This document shows, in pieces, positions 47,012 to 55,825 of a stretch of DNA of 64,000 bases. Numbering within the stretch: the first letter of the stretch is position 1; every line of letters starts with the position of its first letter. This DNA is from Roseburia intestinalis L1-82. GTDB lineage: Bacteria; Bacillota; Clostridia; Lachnospirales; Lachnospiraceae. The notes beneath the pieces are model-generated. The model did no database searches. It saw nothing but the letters and a program-made list of their open reading frames with translations, and had not been told where the DNA came from. Made by a program: the position numbers and the translations under genes. Where the stretch lies: assembly GCF_900537995.1 (NCBI RefSeq), contig NZ_LR027880.1, positions 2,674,001-2,738,000 on the forward strand, given 5' to 3'.

Positions 47012-47590
47012 CTACCATATTTTTTCTAATTTGCATTTTGTCTGAATTTTTCCACACAAATTCAGTAGTGCAGCAACTATCATACCGTTTAATAACCACT
47101 GGCATACTTCAATATGAATTTTGTGTGATATAATAATTGCCATATCTGCCAATACTAAAATTATTAACGCCTGTTTTCTAAATTTTTTCTGTTCCTCTTG
47201 ATCTAATGTTCGATTTTCATTTTCTATTGGAGCAAATGCAAATATAATTGCATTTGCCCCAAATGTAGTTATAGTACATAACCATAGTGGAAAAATGATT
47301 TTATCCAATAAACATACCGCAACAACTATGGAACATGAAAATAAATAGCATCCACTCCTTGTTCTCGCATGAAAGCCACCCGATTTTCTACGCAATGGTA
47401 TTAACACCATTGCAGTTACAATCATGGGCATTATCATTCGCATAGCAAAACCAATTACTATGTATGACAAGTAATGTACCACCTCTAACAATAAGCATTC
47501 TAAGCCAAAGCGATATACATCTTCCTCATTTTCATCCAGAAGTCCTTTTGTCCTCATGCAAGATAGAACATTTTTCAGCAATTTGTCCAT
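47012..47590 (-). CDS. agrB: AgrB-like peptide-processing endopeptidase, agr1
   Basis: 192 residues. The catalytic pair of AgrB is visible: RRKSGGFHARTRSGCYLFS with His and Cys spaced as in the family. Five to six hydrophobic segments surround it. AgrB cleaves the AgrD tail and forms the thiolactone ring. It starts 9 bp after the agrD1 stop. Confidence 0.92.
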   Translation of the reverse strand: MDKLLKNVLSCMRTKGLLDENEEDVYRFGLECLLLEVVHYLSYIVIGFAMRMIMPMIVTAMVLIPLRRKSGGFHARTRSGCYLFSCSIVVAVCLLDKIIFPLWLCTITTFGANAIIFAFAPIENENRTLDQEEQKKFRKQALIILVLADMAIIISHKIHIEVCQWLLNGMIVAALLNLCGKIQTKCKLEKIW

Positions 47591-47599
47591 AGGAAAATA

Positions 47600-47746
47600 T
47601 TATTTTCTTTCTTTCAGTTCTTTTACTTTCTGTGGCATTTTAGGCTGATAGCCAATAAACAGGCACGCTGAATTTGCCTCTTTCTCTGCGTTTGCATATG
47701 CTGCTTTTGCAAGTAATTTCAATGCTACATCATTAAGTTTTTTCAT
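47600..47746 (-). CDS. agrD: AgrD-like autoinducer prepeptide (first of agr1)
   Basis: 48 residues from ATG 47746 behind AAGGAGGTTTTCAAGC. Helical N-terminus MKKLNDVALKLLAKAAYANA, then NSACLFIGYQPKMP with the ring cysteine and a charged tail KVKELKERK. Position directly upstream of agrB1 and the conserved QPK-P motif make the call firm. The mature signal sequence cannot be fixed, but the ring should start at or near the cysteine. Confidence 0.88.
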   Translation of the reverse strand: MKKLNDVALKLLAKAAYANAEKEANSACLFIGYQPKMPQKVKELKERK

Positions 47747-47812
47747 GCTTGAAAACCTCCTTATTTTTTCTTTTTCTATCGACAAGCATCTTATAAAATT
47801 TTACCTTTTTTG

Positions 47813-47841
47813 CACCAAGTACGATTTTTTTGCACGAAGTA
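47813..47841 (-). promoter_or_regulatory. LytTR-type direct repeat upstream of agrD1
   Basis: On the minus strand TACTTCGTG (47833-47841) and TACTTGGTG (47813-47821) are spaced 20 bp start to start, as expected for AgrA-type LytTR dimers. A TAAAAT -10-like box follows. A leader with TGTCGATAGAAAAA is shared with the 52.2-kb promoter. Confidence 0.65.
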
Positions 47842-48161
47842 AGACTTTTCACTTATTAAAAAGCCAAAATGCTGATGAATATAATATCATCTGTTTTGTT
47901 ACTTCATATATTTTTATTGATAAACATATTGATATTACGAGCGATCGCATTCATATTGTCAAAAAAATAGCACCTAAACCACAAATGGATTAGATGCATA
48001 TAATTTTTTCTATTATTTTATTTGCTTATCTACAATTTTAATTTTCTGTTACTGCTTTAAATCCGAAAATTGCTTACCTACCTAAATAAGTCTATCATTA
48101 CCTCTTACATGATTTTCCTCGATATCTTTCAGACTTTTCTGCATACTTTCAAAGTATTATC
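47842..48161. other. AT-rich gap between DUF4062 gene and agr1
   Basis: Apart from the LytTR repeat at its left end, this stretch holds no credible gene. It is very AT-rich, with short inverted repeats but no firm terminator. It separates the agr1 promoter from the DUF4062 stop. Confidence 0.4.
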
Positions 48162-49220
48162 CTATCGGGGCACCATTTTAAGATTTCTGATTGTCAACAG
48201 ACCTTTTTCTCCATCAATATATGTACTATTGAAAAATACAACAAAACAAACCTGCGATATTTTTTTCCACGCAGTTGAATCTCTTGTTGTAGAAGGAATC
48301 CATATTCGGAAATGTTCTTCCTCGCAGCTAACCTGTAATGTTCTATCAATTACCTTATTTCGTATATCATCTTTTATTTCCAATTGAAAAGCTCTTATAT
48401 CGCCACTACTTGCCGCATCAAATTCAAAAAAATATCCTGCTTCAAAAAAAGCTGACCAGTTATCACATGGAGCATATTCAAATAATGCCATTGCAAATTC
48501 CTTATTTTCTATTTTATTTACATTGATTATGTCAATATCCATTTCAAAACTATCTTTATGTGTTCTTATTTTCATAATATTTGAATCAGTATAAGAACTA
48601 ACCTGTTTTATATCATAAAACTTAGTATAATCGTAAATTAAATCAACTTCTTTTCTCTGTGATATAGAATCGTCAAATCTTGTATGCTCATTCACACGAT
48701 TTACTTCATTTGCAAGTTCCGTTGTAAGATAGCGTGTAAGGTGCATACTGACATAATCATTAAATTCCTCATCAGAAGCATAAACAACATATATTCCTCT
48801 GTCCTTGTATTTCTCCTTAAATGCCTGTATCTTTGTCTCCGCTTCCATATCAATTTCACTTTTTCGTACTGGCTTATCAGAAAAATATACAAATACCTGT
48901 TTTCCCTTCTGTATCATCAATTCAATTTCTTCTATTGTCCCTGATTCATAATGTTGTGTAGGACTTCCTATTCTATTACCAAATATAGCAATAATTGCAT
49001 CCGATTTATCTAAAATCTGTTTATTAATAATGCTTTGTGGATACTCTCCTGCTTCTGGCATAACATTCTTTGACCAATACAATGTCTTAACAAAAATATT
49101 CATAGAAAAACCAATGGAATCATTTATATTATCCACAACTCTGTTGATAATCTCTATCTCTGTTTTCACATCGGAAGGACAGGAAATCATTAATCTACAT
49201 ACCGGCATCTTCTTAAACAT
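48162..49220 (-). CDS. DUF4062 (TIR-like) domain protein with C-terminal beta domain
   Basis: 352 residues. The first ~170 are DUF4062: CRLMISCPSDVKTEIEIINR, a FGNRIGSPT loop, and ESGTIEEIELMIQKGKQVFV. DUF4062 belongs to the TIR/STIR-like fold often found in antiviral signalling proteins. The last ~170 residues are beta-rich with aromatic residues (FFEAGYFFEFDAASSG), like a carbohydrate- or ligand-binding sandwich. A sensor-effector in anti-phage defence is possible but not shown. It carries no signal peptide. Confidence 0.75.
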   Translation of the reverse strand: MFKKMPVCRLMISCPSDVKTEIEIINRVVDNINDSIGFSMNIFVKTLYWSKNVMPEAGEYPQSIINKQILDKSDAIIAIFGNRIGSPTQHYESGTIEEIELMIQKGKQVFVYFSDKPVRKSEIDMEAETKIQAFKEKYKDRGIYVVYASDEEFNDYVSMHLTRYLTTELANEVNRVNEHTRFDDSISQRKEVDLIYDYTKFYDIKQVSSYTDSNIMKIRTHKDSFEMDIDIINVNKIENKEFAMALFEYAPCDNWSAFFEAGYFFEFDAASSGDIRAFQLEIKDDIRNKVIDRTLQVSCEEEHFRIWIPSTTRDSTAWKKISQVCFVVFFNSTYIDGEKGLLTIRNLKMVPR

Positions 49221-49626
49221 AACTTTTCCCCCTTTGCGTTTTATTTAGTACAGCAGACTACTATAATTATTACCATAATACAACACTGCCTACTTTTTTA
49301 AATTCTGAGATTTCATTCAACAACAACCAATTTTTTATTATATTATACCAGTTTTTTCTACTTTTTTAAATATATTCATTACAAACTCACAACTCATATA
49401 CAAAACAGAATAAACAAAAATTCCATTTAACTTAATAAAACAACAATTTTGCACTTACTACGAATTTTTTTATTACAATTTCTCAGCAAGACATAAAATA
49501 ACAGGGAAATCAGAACAACTCCTAATCTCCCTGTCACAATGTCAAACATATTCTGGAATCCAATATTTTTACATTATTTGGTATTCTCCATAAGCAACTT
49601 ATAAATATCCAATGTACTTTATAATT
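49221..49626. other. AT-rich gap with agrB remnant
   Basis: Most of this stretch is low-complexity AT-rich sequence. The one recognisable piece is the decayed agrB fragment at about 49487-49572, described separately. Nothing else coding is seen. Confidence 0.5.
49487..49572 (-). pseudogene. Remnant of a third agrB
   Basis: On the minus strand one frame reads FDIVTGRLGVVLISLLFY, closely matching GIVTGRPGLVLVFLLFY of agrB2 (56281-56410). Nucleotide similarity is also clear (ACAGG...CCAGAACAA...TCCC versus ACAGGG...CAGAACAA...TCCC). The frame is not continued on either side, and a lone repeat-like TCGTAGTAAGTGCA lies just beyond. It is a decayed copy of an agr locus. Confidence 0.65.
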
Positions 49627-50133
49627 TTAATCTTCTAAAATATAAGATACTTTCATTTTTACAGATGAATATTTTGTACCTCCAATAAATGCCGAGCCAA
49701 GATTTGGCGACGCAATATTAGTTCCCGTCATATACACAGACCATGTACCTGCTGCTTTTTCTGCAATGAACAAGTTGGTTGTCGTTACATTTCCTTTTCC
49801 CCAACTAACTGTATGTGTTTCACCACTAGGACTTGTAATTGTAAGGCTCTTTGCCAATATTGCTCCTTTTCCTCCAATAACAGATGCATTTGAACAGTCA
49901 ATTTCAACTTCTTTTACTATCGCTTTATCTGGTAAGCTGTTAAAATTAAATGTGATGGTATTAGAATTTCCAGTAACTCCTGGTAACAATGCAACAGACA
50001 TTGCCTTTGATGATGTAACAGTTTTTGATGATGTAGTTGCTGCAAAAGCTGTTACCTGAGATGCAAACAGCATCGTAAATGCTATAGCAAATGCCATTAT
50101 TTTATTTATTTTCTTTTTGCTTAAATTAAACAT
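49627..50133 (-). CDS. Secreted protein, 168 aa
   Basis: ATG 50133 follows TTGGAGGAAAATATCT. Signal peptide MFNLSKKKINKIMAFAIAFT ... ASQVTAFAA, then a Ser/Thr-rich beta domain (TVTSSKAMSVALLPGVTGNS). It is the last gene of the four-gene cluster behind the 52.2-kb LytTR site. A function cannot be named. Confidence 0.72.
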   Translation of the reverse strand: MFNLSKKKINKIMAFAIAFTMLFASQVTAFAATTSSKTVTSSKAMSVALLPGVTGNSNTITFNFNSLPDKAIVKEVEIDCSNASVIGGKGAILAKSLTITSPSGETHTVSWGKGNVTTTNLFIAEKAAGTWSVYMTGTNIASPNLGSAFIGGTKYSSVKMKVSYILED

Positions 50134-50177
50134 AGATATTTTCCTCCAAATTATAGACCTTATTTTAATTGCATACT

Positions 50178-50765
50178 TCATGCCTTCATATCAAAATTAT
50201 CTTGCAATATTATGTTTTCACCTACACTACCAGTCTTTTCTTCACTATTTAATGCTTTTCTCGCCTCACTAAATGCCTCATAATATGTCATTTTTAATGC
50301 TGAATGAACCTGTGACTCTGCTTTTGTTTCTTTTTCCTGCCAGCCTACTCCCCCTGTATAGGTCAAAACTTCTTCGCCCTCTTCATTGTATACATGAATT
50401 GCCGAGCCTGTCCCTGTTCCCTGATATTTTGCCTCATAAGGTATTCCAAACAGCATACAGAGCCATTTTTTGTCTGCTTCCTCAACTTCTTTCACTGCTG
50501 ACATATTACCTGAATTCATTGATTGACTAAACTTTCCAATTAAAGCAGCTCTATTCGGGGCTACTTTGCTTACTTCCGTCTTTCTCAAATTCATAAATGC
50601 ATTTCCCATATATACATTGTCCTGTGCATCTTTTTTTGCCAGATCAACAATCTTCTCTTTTAAAGAATCCGTTAATTTCCATTTGTTTTTTTTAGAAGAT
50701 TTAGAAACATTTTTATTCGATGTGTTCCACACTTTTGCTGTGCTATAATTATTTGATATTTCCAT
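50178..50765 (-). CDS. Hypothetical Agr-linked protein, 195 aa
   Basis: Starts MEISNNYSTAKVWNTSNKNV, with no hydrophobic signal peptide. A helical, lysine-rich middle and the stretch KKWLCMLFGIPYEAKYQGTG are followed by a C-terminal acidic part. The short N-terminus with an N-Y-S motif is shared with the protein at 50775 (INGYNYSN) and the 16-residue frame at 60526 (VNSNYS). It may be an atypically exported family. Confidence 0.6.
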   Translation of the reverse strand: MEISNNYSTAKVWNTSNKNVSKSSKKNKWKLTDSLKEKIVDLAKKDAQDNVYMGNAFMNLRKTEVSKVAPNRAALIGKFSQSMNSGNMSAVKEVEEADKKWLCMLFGIPYEAKYQGTGTGSAIHVYNEEGEEVLTYTGGVGWQEKETKAESQVHSALKMTYYEAFSEARKALNSEEKTGSVGENIILQDNFDMKA

Positions 50766-50774
50766 TTAATTGAA

Positions 50775-51359
50775 TCACCTCTCTGTTCTGTCATTTATGT
50801 AATCATACAATTCCTTATATGACAGATAACCTGATAAGTTGTTCGAATCATATTGTAACTGCATAAATTCTTTAATCATGCTCATATAGTCTTTCTTTTC
50901 ATTTATGCTGTCAGAATCATAAGTGATGTTGCCATTCACACCACCAGCCGCATTCATGAAATCTCCAAAAGCATTTTTCGTAAAGCCTTCTACATCACTA
51001 TATGTTGTATATGCAAGCATTTCCAAATAACTTGCATTTCTTGGATCAACATCATTTATCTGTACATTTGTATCTGTGTAATTTCCTTCTTTGTCCCAAT
51101 ATCTTACCCTGTATTCTGGGTTTGCCGAATCATATGCATCTGATTTATATACAGATGCACTACTGCCATCCGGAAATCCTACTGCTGTTAATGCATTTCC
51201 ACTATCTTCTGTTCCCGACATATGTAATGTAATATTAGAAGATGTACTGCTTACATTTGATAACAAACCGGAATTCATACCGTTCGCTTTCGCAGTGTTT
51301 CTTTTTGTTCCTGTATAATAATTTGAATAATTATAACCGTTAATTCCTGCTATACTCAT
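50775..51359 (-). CDS. Hypothetical Agr-linked protein, 194 aa
   Basis: ATG 51359 follows TTGGAGGAAACGAAA. Starts MSIAGINGYNYSNYYTGTKR; polar, Asn/Ser-rich, without transmembrane helix. It is 9 bp upstream of the 50178 gene, with which it shares the N-terminal motif, so the two probably form one unit behind the LytTR promoter. No known domain. Confidence 0.6.
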   Translation of the reverse strand: MSIAGINGYNYSNYYTGTKRNTAKANGMNSGLLSNVSSTSSNITLHMSGTEDSGNALTAVGFPDGSSASVYKSDAYDSANPEYRVRYWDKEGNYTDTNVQINDVDPRNASYLEMLAYTTYSDVEGFTKNAFGDFMNAAGGVNGNITYDSDSINEKKDYMSMIKEFMQLQYDSNNLSGYLSYKELYDYINDRTER

Positions 51360-51478
51360 TTTCGTTTCCTCCAATTATTTTCATTCCTCTGTCATTCGGA
51401 ATCTACTCACTCTCCATAACGGTCCAAGTGATTTATTGCTTTTTATAAAAGGACACCTATTATACACACTTTCGTTTT

Positions 51479-51949
51479 TTATTTTACTGTTATTATTGAA
51501 CTTGTAGACATTGTATTCCACGGTGAGTTTACAGATGTAATTCTAAATGTAAAATTATGTGAACCAACAACTGCCTTAGCACATTTTACTTCATATAGAT
51601 ATCCTGTCACAATCGGCTTTCCAACAGAAGTTGTTGAAGATACATAGCATTGCGATCCATCATATGTCGCATAAATATTTTTCCCATATCCAGCTACCTG
51701 CACTGTAACATACACATATCCATCACTTTTTATTTGCGCTGCAACTACCTTTACGCTCGACACTGCTGGTGCAGGAGCTCGAACTGAAATTCCAGGTGTC
51801 ACATCTTCATCAACTGTATTTATCATTCCTTCATCCGTAAAAGAAACCTTTAAATTACTTGTTTCATCTGTTTCTGCGGCAAATGCCGTTACTGAAAAGC
51901 ACATTACCATCATCATAACTAATGATATTATTTTAAATATTTTCTTCAT
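51479..51949 (-). CDS. Secreted protein, 156 aa
   Basis: ATG 51949 behind GGAGGAAAAATAC. Signal peptide MKKIFKIISLVMMMVMCFSV...AFA, then an acidic segment and a beta-rich domain (VSSVKVVAAQIKSDGYVYVT). First clear gene behind the 52.2-kb LytTR repeat. A structural or adhesive role would be a guess. Confidence 0.72.
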   Translation of the reverse strand: MKKIFKIISLVMMMVMCFSVTAFAAETDETSNLKVSFTDEGMINTVDEDVTPGISVRAPAPAVSSVKVVAAQIKSDGYVYVTVQVAGYGKNIYATYDGSQCYVSSTTSVGKPIVTGYLYEVKCAKAVVGSHNFTFRITSVNSPWNTMSTSSIITVK

Positions 51950-51982
51950 GTATTTTTCCTCCATTTTTATAGGTGTCCTTTT

Positions 51983-52162
51983 TTATCCATTACAATTTTC
52001 TGCTATTTTATCTTCCCTTTGCAGCAACATTCGGATCATTGTTCGCCTCAAAGGAATATTGTCAAGTGTGTAAACCGTAGTCCGTAATTCTTGACATAAG
52101 CGAAACCTCCCATCATTAAATTTTTTATATGTATCATCCACTTTATTTTTTTCTATCGACAC
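51983..52162 (-). CDS. Possible small protein behind LytTR promoter
   Basis: An open frame of 59 residues from GTG 52162 (VSIEKNKVDDTYKKFNDGRF...). Composition is protein-like, but the ribosome binding site is poorly spaced. An alternative 11-residue frame (MSRITDYGLHT, 52062-52097) has GGGAGG upstream in another frame. One of them may be real, or this is simply a long leader. Confidence 0.25.
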   Translation of the reverse strand: MSIEKNKVDDTYKKFNDGRFRLCQELRTTVYTLDNIPLRRTMIRMLLQREDKIAENCNG

Positions 52163-52189
52163 ACCCCTTCTGATATTTTACCTTTTCTG

Positions 52190-52218
52190 CACCAAGTACG
52201 ATTTTTTTGCACGAAGTA
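52190..52218 (-). promoter_or_regulatory. LytTR-type direct repeat upstream of exported-protein cluster
   Basis: TACTTCGTG (52210-52218) and TACTTGGTG (52190-52198) repeat with 20-bp periodicity, identical to the agrD1 site, followed by GGTAAAAT and the shared leader TCGATAGAAAAA. Suggests that the cluster at 49.6-51.9 kb is under the same regulator as agr1. Confidence 0.65.
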
Positions 52219-52253
52219 AGACTTTTTACAAAAAAATAGCCAAAAATGCTCTT

Positions 52254-53357
52254 TTATGAATTAAGGAATAACTCAGCAGCAAATTTATTTCCATCATTCT
52301 TCAATGTTAAATCTCCATCATATTTTTTTATACTGCTCTGAACATTCAGCAGTCCTATTCCACCATTTTTTCCTTTATTTGATACTGGAAAACCATTTTT
52401 CCACTTTACTTCATTACAATTATTTTCAATGCTGACAACTATCATCTTATGATATGAGCCAATCTTAATGCAAATATATTTCTCGCCTTTCAGCTTTTCT
52501 GTTGCTTCAATCGCATTATCTAATAAATTTCCAAAAATAGTTGTAATGTCGATTGGTTCAATGAAATTCAAATTCACATTATCTATCTTTATTGTTACTG
52601 AAATCCCCTTTTCTCTCATAACAGATTCTTTATCAGTAAGAAGTATATTCAAGATCGGATTTTCTGTGTATTGAACCGGAATGAGCGGCTTCAACAACTC
52701 TCTGATCTTTGTTGCATATTCTCCTGCCGTTTTTTCCTGCTCTGCACCATATAACCCTTCGATTGCTTTAATATGCTTATTTACATCATGTAATATCTGA
52801 ATGGTTTGATCATACTTTTTTGTCTGGGTCAAATAGTATTCGTATTGTACCTTTGCCTGCTGCTCTAATGCGATCAACTGCTTTTCGTAATAGTTCTTTT
52901 CATCTGCCATTTTTACAAAATATAAAAGGTATAAATCTGCCAGAACAATACATCCCATGTTGACTGCACACAAATAATTTTCTTCTCCATTTTTAAAATT
53001 CTCTACAATTACACTCATGTTAATCAGACTGTATAGAAGTATAATTCCATACATGATGTACCGTGTATTTGAATAAGGGACATCACTTTTTTTCACAAAC
53101 CTGTTTATGAATGTGTAATACAAAAAAATAAGTATCACCTTTGAAAATGTTACCTCAAGGCAATAAAGCATAGTTTCATTCACATTTTTTATATCTGCGG
53201 CTTGTAAAATACATTGTAAAAGAATAACTCCTAATGATTCACAGACAGACATACAAAATACTAATGCTTCACATTCAATAATACGTCTTAAGGGTTTATC
53301 TATATCCTCATAATACAGAACATATGCTATAATCCCCGTCAAAACTCCCCAGACTAC
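52254..53357 (-). pseudogene. agrC: AgrC-like sensor histidine kinase, agr1, C-terminal part (split by IS630)
   Basis: Several transmembrane helices, a dimerisation region with the H-box IQILHDVNKHIKAIEG and a GHKL ATPase domain (FGNLLDNAIEATEKL; GGIGLLNVQSSIKKYDG). Joining 54825-54637 to 53357-52254 after IS removal and one TA gives 1,293 nt, exactly 431 codons, so the original kinase was 430 aa, matching agrC2 (428). The separated C-terminal part still has the whole kinase domain from ATG 53342, so unregulated activity is possible. Confidence 0.87.
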
Positions 53358-53398
53358 TAGTGTATTGGCACATTGATTTTTAGCATTACAACAACTTC

Positions 53399-54034
53399 CT
53401 ATTCGGAAGCTGTTGTAAACCTAGGATACAATGAACTCAACTTCACTCTTGCATCGGCAGTTCGGAACTGCCAATTAACTTTTGCTGCGACTGTATTACG
53501 CTCGACTTCCCACGCAGCTAACTCTCCACGAAGTTTTGCAATGTTTTCAATCCTTCGTGACAAACACTGTCTGGTCATTACATTCAGTTCTATTTCTGCA
53601 ATGTCAAGCCAGCTTCCATGTTTGGGTGTATAGTGAATTTCCAAACGCTTGATAATTCGTCTTGCCTCATCTGCTGGATACCTTTTATACAAGGACGCCG
53701 TTTTATGGGTGTTAAGGTTATCCATAACAAGAATTACTTTTTCTGCATCAGGATACATGACATCAACGAGATATTTTATCTCTTCTGCCCAGTCAAAGGC
53801 AGTACGTTGTTCTCGCACGCTGACATGATGAGTGCCTCCAAGCGGTTCGACAAAAGCAAATATGCTGCAGGTACCATTCCTGACATATTCCGAATCTGTT
53901 TTCTGATTGTCACCCGGACGCATGGGCAGTGGTTTCCTTGCATCGCCCAGTAACTGGTAAGGCTTTTCGTCCATGCATACAACTGGTCTTTCAGGATTGT
54001 ATGGGAGTTCATATACATCAAGGACATCTTCCAT
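53399..54034 (-). CDS. IS630-family transposase, catalytic part
   Basis: 211 residues as counted from ATG 54034, but the frame extends further upstream and joins the N-terminal part by -1 slippage. DDE superfamily motifs: VVCMDEKPY, ILVMDNLNTH, LDIAEIELN. The run of eight As at 54105-54112 (minus strand) is the likely slippage site. Confidence 0.9.
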   Translation of the reverse strand: MEDVLDVYELPYNPERPVVCMDEKPYQLLGDARKPLPMRPGDNQKTDSEYVRNGTCSIFAFVEPLGGTHHVSVREQRTAFDWAEEIKYLVDVMYPDAEKVILVMDNLNTHKTASLYKRYPADEARRIIKRLEIHYTPKHGSWLDIAEIELNVMTRQCLSRRIENIAKLRGELAAWEVERNTVAAKVNWQFRTADARVKLSSLYPRFTTASE

Positions 54035-54039
54035 ACATG

Positions 54040-54549
54040 CTATAAATTCGGCATCATCTTTTTTGGGGATGCACCAGTAGTCGTTTTTGTGAGGTCGAAG
54101 TTTGTTTTTTTTAAGGCTCTTCGGATTGCCTCACGGCTGACCGGAGTATCAAGAACAATTTTTGATTTCTCTTCCAGCAGCCGGATGGTCCACCTTGAAT
54201 GTCCTTCCGGCACCGGACCACAGGCAAGTTCAATGATACGGGCTTCAGCACGTCCATCGAGCACACGCCTTGCATTATCAGAATTAACATTACGCTTAAA
54301 CTCAGTTACTGCATCAATACCACCCTCAAAATATTTTTTCACAGTATTGGTTACTGTTGCCAGACATACACCATTTGATTTTGCAGACTGCTCATGAGTC
54401 AATACTTTTCCGTGGGACTCATCCAGGTCAATAATAATCTGGCATCTGCATCGGATTGTTTTGGATGTTTTATTTTTTCGGATGACAGATTTAAATTCTT
54501 TTAATTCATCATCCGTAAGTTTGATTTTGTACTTTTTTGGTCTTGCCAT
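54040..54549 (-). CDS. IS630-family transposase, N-terminal DNA-binding part
   Basis: 169 residues: a helix-turn-helix region (LTHEQSAKSNGVCLATVTNT) and HTH_32-like segment (HSRWTIRLLEEKSKI). After LKK in codon phase the A8 tract allows -1 slippage, which continues as NKLRPHKNDYWCIPKKDDAE into the catalytic frame. Without slippage the product stops at 54040. Confidence 0.88.
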   Translation of the reverse strand: MARPKKYKIKLTDDELKEFKSVIRKNKTSKTIRCRCQIIIDLDESHGKVLTHEQSAKSNGVCLATVTNTVKKYFEGGIDAVTEFKRNVNSDNARRVLDGRAEARIIELACGPVPEGHSRWTIRLLEEKSKIVLDTPVSREAIRRALKKTNFDLTKTTTGASPKKMMPNL

Positions 54550-54636
54550 AGGATATCACCGCCGTTTCTTTTATTGTACCATAAAACGGCAATAACAGCC
54601 AGAAATATTTAACTAAATATCAATATGTCAGTACAC

Positions 54637-54825
54637 TAGATTTAATATGGAATGATTGAGCATATTTATACAGAATGTAAATATTACTGTGGTAGTCTCA
54701 ATCACAATATATACATATCTATTTCGACTACTCTTTTTATACTTTCCATTCATAAACTGAAATAATATCGTACTTATTATAAAACATGAAAGTGCATTAC
54801 ATAATACCAGTAAAATCGTATTCAT
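54637..54825 (-). pseudogene. agrC: AgrC1 N-terminal fragment
   Basis: The first ~63 residues of the kinase (MNTILLVLCNALSCFIISTI...), two transmembrane helices, cut by IS630 insertion at a TA. It starts 8 bp after the agrA1 stop, so agrA1-agrC1 were one operon. Only the N-terminal sensor part is left, so AIP sensing by this kinase is lost. Confidence 0.85.
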
Positions 54826-54833
54826 TTTTCCTC

Positions 54834-55568
54834 CTATGAATTTCTCTGCAAAAATTTATTTACTTCTTCTCTAAAATCGTTGCTTCTCCTTTGTGCAATC
54901 TGAAGTTCTTTTCCATTATCCATATAAATAATAAAGCCCTTTATTTTTTCAATATGCCTTAAATTAACCAGATTTCCTCTACAATTCACAACAAAATCAT
55001 ATGGTTGCAGTTCTTCAACCAGTTTTTCAAAGATACAATCATACTCATATGTAATATCAGACAATGCTATCAGTACTTTTCTGGATCTTTTTATGTATTC
55101 AAAATATAAAATATCCCTCAGTTTCAGTTTGATCGACAGATACCCTTTTCCATTGCTATCAGTCACTTTATAAAAATTCTTTTCTACTATGGCGTCCGGC
55201 AGTTGATTCAGAAGTTCCAATATCTGCAATTCCAATTTATCATATTCCAGTGGTTTACATAGAAATGAAAATGCATGAACTTCGTTAATGACCTGCATAC
55301 AATATTCTTCATAACTCGTAATATACACTAATTTCACATCTGGAAATTTTTCTTTCAATTTTCTCCCCAGTTTAATACCATTCAGTTCTTCCATCGAAAT
55401 ATCTAAAATTCCGATATCAATACGACTGATATTTTCAAGCATTTGATTTGCAGACATAAATTTCTCTATATGATAAGCAATCTTTTGACTTGTAAAAATC
55501 TTATGCAGCATATTCACTGCACACTCAAGATCTGCTATATCGTCATCACAAACAGCAATTTCCAGCAT
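54834..55568 (-). CDS. agrA: AgrA-like LytTR response regulator, agr1
   Basis: 244 residues from ATG 55568 (AAGGTG upstream; GTG 55577 is an alternative). Receiver domain with acidic pocket AVCDDD and phospho-acceptor Asp in IGILDISMEELNG, followed by a LytTR domain (VTDSNGKGYLSIKLKLRDIL...IKRSRKVLIALSDI...FVVNCRGNLVNLRHIEKI). It should bind the TAYTTYGKG repeats found in five places here. Confidence 0.9.
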   Translation of the reverse strand: MLEIAVCDDDIADLECAVNMLHKIFTSQKIAYHIEKFMSANQMLENISRIDIGILDISMEELNGIKLGRKLKEKFPDVKLVYITSYEEYCMQVINEVHAFSFLCKPLEYDKLELQILELLNQLPDAIVEKNFYKVTDSNGKGYLSIKLKLRDILYFEYIKRSRKVLIALSDITYEYDCIFEKLVEELQPYDFVVNCRGNLVNLRHIEKIKGFIIYMDNGKELQIAQRRSNDFREEVNKFLQRNS

Positions 55569-55676
55569 ATTATTCACCTTCTTCCTATCTTCCTACTATA
55601 TCGGTAATTTTTATCTTTCCATTAAATAAATATAAAGCACTCCGCATATTATCTAAATAAATATCATATATATAGA

Positions 55677-55706
55677 AAATGTGCCATCATCTTGACGGCA
55701 CATTTT
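55677..55706. terminator. Bidirectional intrinsic terminator candidate
   Basis: AAAATGTGCC and GGCACATTTT pair around a 10-base loop, with T-rich sequence on both sides. It lies between agrA1 and the 55.8-kb LytTR site and would end either the agrD2B2 transcript or a short ~130-nt transcript from that site. Confidence 0.6.
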
Positions 55707-55825
55707 TCATTGTTGATTTTGCTGTCAAAAAATCAATTATACAGACGATTACAAATACTATTGATAACTTTTTTACTACTTCACCATAACCATATCATTT
55801 TTCCTACTTTTTTCAATATATCTTG

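Larger units (their letters stand above)
53360..54636 (-). mobile_element. IS630-family insertion sequence (1,277 bp) in agrC1
   Basis: Terminal inverted repeats GTGTATTGGCACATTGAT (left) and GTGTACTGACATATTGAT (right, inwards) are matched at 15 of 18 positions. The target TA is duplicated (53358-53359 and 54637-54638), as is normal for this family. It splits agrC1 after codon ~63. Confidence 0.93.
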
